A stretch of 10,124 nt of DNA, taken from contig JADGQD010000057.1 of NCBI GenBank assembly GCA_017882065.1, positions 1 through 10,124 on the forward strand, written 5' to 3'. The position numbers and the translations under genes were made by a program. The notes below the pieces were generated by a model. It was not told the DNA's origin, made no database searches, and saw only the letters and a list, made by a program, of their open reading frames with translations. Source of the DNA: Anaerolineales bacterium. GTDB lineage: Bacteria; Chloroflexota; Anaerolineae; Anaerolineales; Villigracilaceae. Positions 6,304-10,124 of the stretch are shown in pieces. Each line of letters begins with the position of its first letter. Positions within the stretch are counted from its first letter, which is position 1.

Positions 6304-7329
6304 CTATCCCTTGATGCCGGAAATGACCACGCCCTGGATGAACAGTCTCTGCGCAAAGAAGAACATCAGAATGGGTGGGATGACCATTAAAGTCGAGGCG
6401 GCCATTAACAGGTTACCTTGGTTGGTATAGACTGCGTTGAACGATTGCAAACCGAGCGCCAACGTCCAGTGCTCCTGGCTCTGCAGGTAGATCAAGGGGG
6501 CATAGAAATCGTTCCAGGCATAGAGCACAGTAAAGATGGTCACGGTTGCCAGTACCGGGTAAGATTGCGGGATGATGATGTGCCAGAGGATGCCGAACGG
6601 TCCGCATCCGTCAATCCGCGCGGCGTCGTCGAGTTCGGTTGGCAGGGTCATGAAGAACTGGCGCAGCAGGAACACATCCCAGGCGTTGGCGAAGAAAGCT
6701 GGCACGATCAATGGCAGGAGGGTGTCATACCAGCCGATTTTCTGGAAGACGATAAAGGTCGGTATCAGGGTCACCTGCGGAGGCAGCATGATCGTCGAGA
6801 GCAGCAGCAGGAACAGGATCGGCATGGCTTTTGAGCGGAAGCGGGCAAAGCCGTATGCCACGAGCGTGCAGGAGGCGACCGTGCCGATGGTGCCAAACAC
6901 CACCACGATCATGGTGTTAAGCAGGTAGTGCCCGAAGGGTACTTTGGTGACCGCGCTGACGAAGTTCTCCCAGTGCAGTTTAACCTGCGTGACGCGTGTA
7001 CCGGAGGCAACGGTCAGCTCATAACTTTCGGAAGGGTTGTCAGGATTGACGAATGTTCCTGTCCCACCCTGCTTGTCCAAAAGCGCCAGCTGGCGCATTT
7101 CCCCGTTGACTGGAATATCATACAGGAAATATTCCTGCCCGTCGATCGTCACATGCACCTGGTCGGTCGGGATCCACTGCGGAGGGTAGGTATTGACTGC
7201 ATCCCGCGGTTTGAGAGCAGATACCATCATCCAGCCCAGAGGTGTGAGCACAACCAGCATGCCGATAGAAAGCAGGATGGTGGAGACGATCTGATTGATC
7301 CGTTCGTGAGTCTTTTTATTCATGCCCAT
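6304..7329 (-). CDS. CUT1 sugar ABC transporter permease, MalG-type, with enlarged first outer loop
   Basis: Inner-membrane subunit of a carbohydrate importer, 341 residues against the usual 270-290. Hydrophobic segments lie near residues 15-36, 137-160, 170-193, 202-222, 258-276 and 310-330. The cytoplasmic EAA loop is DDAARIDGCG at 234-243 followed by a typical IIIPQSYPVL; it contacts the ATPase subunit. The extra length is a soluble insertion at about 54-118, between the first two membrane segments, after the conserved PPQWIP and before HWENF. It is therefore probably extracytoplasmic. The ATG at 7329 has GAGGG 5 nt upstream (7335-7339). A GTG at 7341 overlaps the previous gene's stop as GTGA but would place the ribosome site inside the gene. 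It pairs with the permease encoded directly upstream, and the GH2 gene follows closely. Family assignment is firm; the transported sugar is not known. Confidence 0.92.
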   Translation of the reverse strand: MGMNKKTHERINQIVSTILLSIGMLVVLTPLGWMMVSALKPRDAVNTYPPQWIPTDQVHVTIDGQEYFLYDIPVNGEMRQLALLDKQGGTGTFVNPDNPSESYELTVASGTRVTQVKLHWENFVSAVTKVPFGHYLLNTMIVVVFGTIGTVASCTLVAYGFARFRSKAMPILFLLLLSTIMLPPQVTLIPTFIVFQKIGWYDTLLPLIVPAFFANAWDVFLLRQFFMTLPTELDDAARIDGCGPFGILWHIIIPQSYPVLATVTIFTVLYAWNDFYAPLIYLQSQEHWTLALGLQSFNAVYTNQGNLLMAASTLMVIPPILMFFFAQRLFIQGVVISGIKG

Positions 7330-7337
7330 GGTGTCCC

Positions 7338-8270
7338 TCACTTGTTATGAAGCTCGCCTTCATAGTAAACCCAGGCAGATGAACTGCGTAAGACGAGCAA
7401 GGTCAGCAGCAACACGATCACAAACAGCACCCAGGCCAGTGCGGAGGCATAGCCCATATTCATATAGCGGAAGGCATTGCTATAGAGATATACATTGTAG
7501 AATAACGTTGATTTGGCCGGACCCCCAATCCCTCCGGTGAGACCGCTGGTCAGCACGTACACTTCGGTGAAATACTGGAAAGTCCCGATGATGCCAATGA
7601 TCAGGTTATACAAAATGACTGGCGACATGAGTGGCACCGTAATGCGGAAGAATTGCTGCCAGCCGTTGGCCCCATCGAGTTGGGCAGCTTCATAGAACGT
7701 GGTAGGAATGCTTTGCAAACCGGCTAAGTAGATGATCATCCCGCCACCCACACTCCACAGGCTCATCAATATCAGCGCCGGGACCGCCCAATCCGGACTG
7801 GAGAGCCAGCCGGGCCCGCTAATGCCAAATAGCCCCAGAAACCAGTTCAGGATGCCAAACTTAGGATTGAAAATAAGACCCCACAAGATGGCCACCGCCA
7901 CGCCCGCCAGGACTGAGGGAATATAGAATACAGTCCGCCAGAAGGCCAATCCCGGCACCTTTTGGTTGAGCAAGTAGGCGAGCGCAAAGCCAAAGACGAG
8001 GTTCAGCGGGATGGCAATCACCGCGTAGGTGGCAGTGATCCCCAGCGAATGCCAGAAATCAGGGTCGTTGGTGAAAAGTTTGATGTAATTGGATAGCCCG
8101 AAATTTGTCGGTGGGCTGACAATATTATAGTCTGCAAACGAAAAGACTAGCGACGCGATCATCGGCCCAACCGTGAATAATAAGAATCCGATGATCCAGG
8201 GGCTGATAAAGAGGTAGCCCCATAGCGACTCGAGCCGCCGCAGGGGCAAGGGTTTGGATGCTTTATTCAT
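7338..8270 (-). CDS. CUT1 sugar ABC transporter permease, MalF/UgpA-type
   Basis: Inner-membrane partner of the MalG-type permease; the two form the translocation channel of a carbohydrate importer. The 310-residue protein has a charged N-terminus, then membrane segments near 18-44, 76-101, 113-135, 163-187, 213-235 and 280-300. The EAA loop YEAAQLDGANGWQQFFRI spans 193-210. The start is taken as ATG at 8270, where MNKASKPLPLRR fits the family N-terminus, with a weak GGAA site 7 nt upstream. A longer frame reaches an ATG at 8315, but that codon lies in the loop of a strong hairpin and would add 15 unrelated residues. The stop overlaps the first possible GTG of the next permease as GTGA, so both are likely translated in a coupled way. 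The binding-protein gene lies upstream beyond the hairpin. Confidence 0.92.
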   Translation of the reverse strand: MNKASKPLPLRRLESLWGYLFISPWIIGFLLFTVGPMIASLVFSFADYNIVSPPTNFGLSNYIKLFTNDPDFWHSLGITATYAVIAIPLNLVFGFALAYLLNQKVPGLAFWRTVFYIPSVLAGVAVAILWGLIFNPKFGILNWFLGLFGISGPGWLSSPDWAVPALILMSLWSVGGGMIIYLAGLQSIPTTFYEAAQLDGANGWQQFFRITVPLMSPVILYNLIIGIIGTFQYFTEVYVLTSGLTGGIGGPAKSTLFYNVYLYSNAFRYMNMGYASALAWVLFVIVLLLTLLVLRSSSAWVYYEGELHNK

Positions 8271-8295
8271 GTAGTTGTTCCAGGCATAATGTGGA

Positions 8296-8332
8296 ACGTT
8301 GTTCCCTCTCCGCATGGGAGAGGGAACAACGT
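8296..8332 (-). promoter_or_regulatory. Perfect 16-bp intercistronic hairpin between binding protein and permease genes
   Basis: The arms 8296-8311 and 8317-8332 are perfectly complementary around a 5-nt loop (8312-8316), starting 14 nt after the binding-protein stop. No U-run follows in the minus direction, so it is not a classic intrinsic terminator. In sugar ABC operons such a structure commonly protects the upstream binding-protein mRNA and lowers permease expression, as between malE and malF. The octamer GTTGTTCC in one arm (8298-8305) recurs at 8274-8281, overlapping the weak ribosome-binding site of the permease. Confidence 0.75.
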
Positions 8333-8346
8333 ATTTTCAGACTGGC

Positions 8347-9723
8347 TTATGGATGAGCCGCCCAATACTCAACCAGATAGCCTTGCACTTCCGCTTGCAG
8401 GTCGTTCATTACCTGCTGGACGTCGCTGCTATCGCCGCTGAGGATGCGGCTCATGGCATTTTCTGTAGCATCCCAGATTTTCGAGTAGTTTGGCACCCAT
8501 GACTCGTTATTGGGTGATGCATCCATATAGTTGATGGAGTCGATGAACACTTGGAAATCCACGTTCGGATATTCGGCGCTCAGCGAATCAACCCAGCCAC
8601 TTGCCAGGGATTTCCGTGAGGGAATACAGCCGAAGATGCCGCACAGGCGGCTTTGCATTTCGGGCTGCATCAGCCACTTGGCAACTTCCCAGGCCTGGTC
8701 GGGGTGCTTGGAATGCCCCGGGATGGCAAAAGTATCGGCGTTGACCGGTGAAACCACATCACCGTGCGGCCCGGCTGGAACAGCAGCCACGTTCCAGTTG
8801 CCGGCAGTGGTGAAGTTCGGGAAGGCATAACTGGACCAACTGAAGCACTCGAACATGGCCACCTTACCGCTTTCAAAGGTGAAATCCATGCCGGTGAAGG
8901 TTGAACCTTCATCCACGCTGGAGGGGCGAACGTGCGAGGTATAGATCGAATCGTACAGGAACTGCATACCCTCCAGGTAGCCATCCGTATTCATATTTGC
9001 AGTCTTGAAATCGTCGGACATACCCAGAGGATTCCCGCCGAATTTGCCTGGCACGGTGCGGAAGGGTCCGCACCAGCCACCCCAGCCCCACTGCGTGATC
9101 TTGGTCGGGTCGAAATTGGGCGACGCTGCATTGTTGCCATTCTCGTCAAGCGTCATCAACTTGGCCGTTTCGATCATCTTTTCCAGTGTCCAGGTTGTGT
9201 CGCCGTACTGCTTCGGAGGATAAGGCACATTGGCGGCGTCGAATAGATCTTCATTGAAGAAGGTCACCGATGGGTAGACTCCCAACGGCACGCCGATGGT
9301 CTTGTCGTTGAAGTTCAACAACTGCAAAGAGGGACCATAGAAGTCGCTGGTATCGTAGGTGTCGCGCTTGACGTACGGGCTGACGTCGATCCACTCGTCA
9401 TAGAATTCGGCGATACCCTGAATGCCGATCGGAAAGGCCAGATCAGGGGCAAGGTCGCCTGCCAGCAGGGTGGAAAACTTGGAAGTGTGCTCCTCCCAGG
9501 TTGAGAACATGAACTCGATCTGGATATCCTTGTGACTGGCATTATATTCCTCAGCGATTGTATTCAGCGCTGCCATGGAGTCGGGATCCGAACCGGCGCC
9601 GAAGCCGACAAAGATCGTGATCTTGACAGGTGCATTTCCCCCCGTCTTGGGTGTACAGGCAGTGAACAGCATCAAACCCGCCATGAACAGTACAAAGACC
9701 AGGTACAAACGTTTCCTAAGCAT
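8347..9723 (-). CDS. Extracellular carbohydrate-binding lipoprotein of a CUT1 ABC importer
   Basis: A 458-residue substrate-capturing subunit of the solute-binding protein family 1. The N-terminus MLRKRLYLVF is followed by a hydrophobic stretch and lipobox LFTAC, so Cys23 should be lipidated and anchor the protein outside the membrane. The mature part has family-typical segments: ITIFVGFG (strand one), LNTIAEEYNASH (helix with the EEYN signature, around 54-65), KFSTLLAGDLAPDLAF, then IGVPLGVYPSVTFFNEDLFDAANV, GHSKHPDQAWEVAKWLM and a Trp/Tyr-rich C-terminus. Numerous Trp, Tyr and Phe residues fit stacking against sugar rings of an oligosaccharide. The ATG at 9723 has AAGGAG 6 nt upstream (9730-9735). 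It is the first gene after the LacI-type regulator, separated by 79 nt, and probably the first gene of the inducible operon. The ligand cannot be read from the sequence. Confidence 0.93.
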   Translation of the reverse strand: MLRKRLYLVFVLFMAGLMLFTACTPKTGGNAPVKITIFVGFGAGSDPDSMAALNTIAEEYNASHKDIQIEFMFSTWEEHTSKFSTLLAGDLAPDLAFPIGIQGIAEFYDEWIDVSPYVKRDTYDTSDFYGPSLQLLNFNDKTIGVPLGVYPSVTFFNEDLFDAANVPYPPKQYGDTTWTLEKMIETAKLMTLDENGNNAASPNFDPTKITQWGWGGWCGPFRTVPGKFGGNPLGMSDDFKTANMNTDGYLEGMQFLYDSIYTSHVRPSSVDEGSTFTGMDFTFESGKVAMFECFSWSSYAFPNFTTAGNWNVAAVPAGPHGDVVSPVNADTFAIPGHSKHPDQAWEVAKWLMQPEMQSRLCGIFGCIPSRKSLASGWVDSLSAEYPNVDFQVFIDSINYMDASPNNESWVPNYSKIWDATENAMSRILSGDSSDVQQVMNDLQAEVQGYLVEYWAAHP

Positions 9724-9762
9724 ACTCTGCTCCTTATGAAGATAATCGGATTGGTTGGGTGG

Positions 9763-9806
9763 ATTTATGGTGGTCAGAATAAATTTCCGGTGCCCTCCTT
9801 GTTCAA
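9763..9806 (-). promoter_or_regulatory. Candidate promoter/operator region of the sugar operon (weak)
   Basis: In the gap before the binding-protein gene there is an inverted repeat ATTTAT-N10-ATAAAT (9763-9768 and 9779-9784), AT-rich against its surroundings. A TTGAAC (9801-9806) with a 17-nt spacer to TTTATT (9778-9783) could be a weak sigma-70 promoter, each hexamer four of six to consensus. The repeat would then cover the -10 and start region, a sensible place for repressor binding. It lacks the central CG common in LacI-family operators, so this is tentative. Confidence 0.25.
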
Positions 9807-10124
9807 TCCCGGCATCCGCACGATTCGCGGATGACCAGTTCGGTTGGTAGAATCAGACGCGGCTCTGCTTGTTCCCCCTTGAGCAGGTGCGCCAGTATAT
9901 GGACAGCATCACGCCCCACCTGTTCGGTTGGAGCGCGGACGGTGGTTAGAGCCGGGGTCAGCGTGCTGGCAAAAACCTGGTCGTCAAAGCCGGCCACGGC
10001 GACATCCTCCGGTACCCTCCGGCCCGCTTGCCTTAATGCCAGGTACACTCCCACTGCCGCATCGTCATCGCCGGCAAAGACGGCGTCGAATTCGACTCCA
10101 TCCAGCAGCATCTGTTCCATGGTC
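9803..10124 (-). CDS. LacI-family transcriptional regulator (3' part, cut by window edge)
   Basis: The last 106 residues of a LacI/GalR-type regulator. They show the C-terminal part of the periplasmic-binding-like effector domain: DAVFAGDDDAAVGVYLALRQ, GRRVPEDVAVAGFDD, LTPALTTVRAPTEQVGRDAV, and a final ELVIRESCG. These are diagnostic LacI-family strings (xAxFxxND, VPxDVxxxGFDD, LTTVxxP, LVxRxSxG). The DNA-binding helix-turn-helix lies beyond the window, so the operator cannot be inferred from it. Placed directly before the binding protein in the same direction, it most likely represses the uptake operon and is released by an imported sugar. The frame continues to the window edge without a start; an ATG at 10120 is internal. 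Whether it shares a transcript with the operon or is separated by its own promoter is unclear. Confidence 0.93.
   Translation of the reverse strand, partial: TMEQMLLDGVEFDAVFAGDDDAAVGVYLALRQAGRRVPEDVAVAGFDDQVFASTLTPALTTVRAPTEQVGRDAVHILAHLLKGEQAEPRLILPTELVIRESCGCRD

Noticed and set aside
6418..7350. Plus-strand frames of 118-140 codons opposite the MalG-type permease
   Set aside because: Antisense to a well-supported membrane protein gene; no coherent composition.
8271..8315. Longer N-terminus for the MalF-type permease starting at 8315
   Set aside because: The ATG is in the loop of the 16-bp hairpin, has no free ribosome-binding site and adds residues unlike the family N-terminus.
8296..8332. 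Reading the 16-bp inverted repeat as an IS end or CRISPR-like repeat
   Set aside because: Only one copy, no transposase, no spacers and no target duplication; position after the binding-protein stop fits an mRNA hairpin.

Overview
This window of about 10.1 kb is moderately GC-rich. Every supported gene lies on the minus strand, so it is best read from position 10124 down to 1. The gene style suggests a free-living heterotroph of the phylum Chloroflexota, perhaps an Anaerolineae-like lineage. The clues are Pro/Thr-rich lipoproteins, LacI-controlled CUT1 sugar transporters, a MalG-type permease with an enlarged outer loop, and GH4 and GH2 enzymes clustered with a BadF-type sugar kinase. This placement is inferred from protein character only; no rRNA or phylogenetic marker is present.

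Region 1 (10124 to about 1340) is a carbohydrate uptake and catabolism locus. It runs: 3' part of a LacI-family regulator; a lipoprotein solute-binding protein; two CUT1 permeases; a GH2 beta-glycosidase of the beta-mannosidase type; a GH4 NAD/metal-dependent glycosidase; and a BadF/N-acetylglucosamine-kinase-like sugar kinase. Gaps are short or genes overlap. A perfect 16-bp hairpin lies between the binding protein and the first permease, and another hairpin follows the kinase as a likely terminator. The inferred flow is: binding protein captures an oligosaccharide, the permeases import it, the two cytoplasmic glycosidases hydrolyse it, and the kinase phosphorylates a released sugar. No transporter ATPase is encoded here, so the importer probably borrows one from elsewhere.

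Region 2 (1335 to 1) is a separate short transcription unit. It holds an 83-residue protein of unknown function, an M23-type peptidase lipoprotein and the 5' part of a zinc alcohol dehydrogenase. It seems to start at a promoter whose TATAAT box is 6 nt from a GTG start codon, implying a leaderless mRNA. The stop codons of its first two genes overlap or abut the ribosome-binding sites of the next genes.

The most interesting points are these. The GH2 reading frame has conserved N-terminal sequence upstream of its first ATG and appears to start at an ATC codon behind a good Shine-Dalgarno. The GH4 enzyme carries an unusual Cys-His-Gln motif. One permease has an insertion of about 60 residues. 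The strong intercistronic hairpin has a competing repeat in the next gene's ribosome-binding region. I found no mobile element, CRISPR array, tRNA or rRNA, and nothing that amounts to a wholly new defence or mobile system. The novelty is at the level of substrate and of translation and RNA control.
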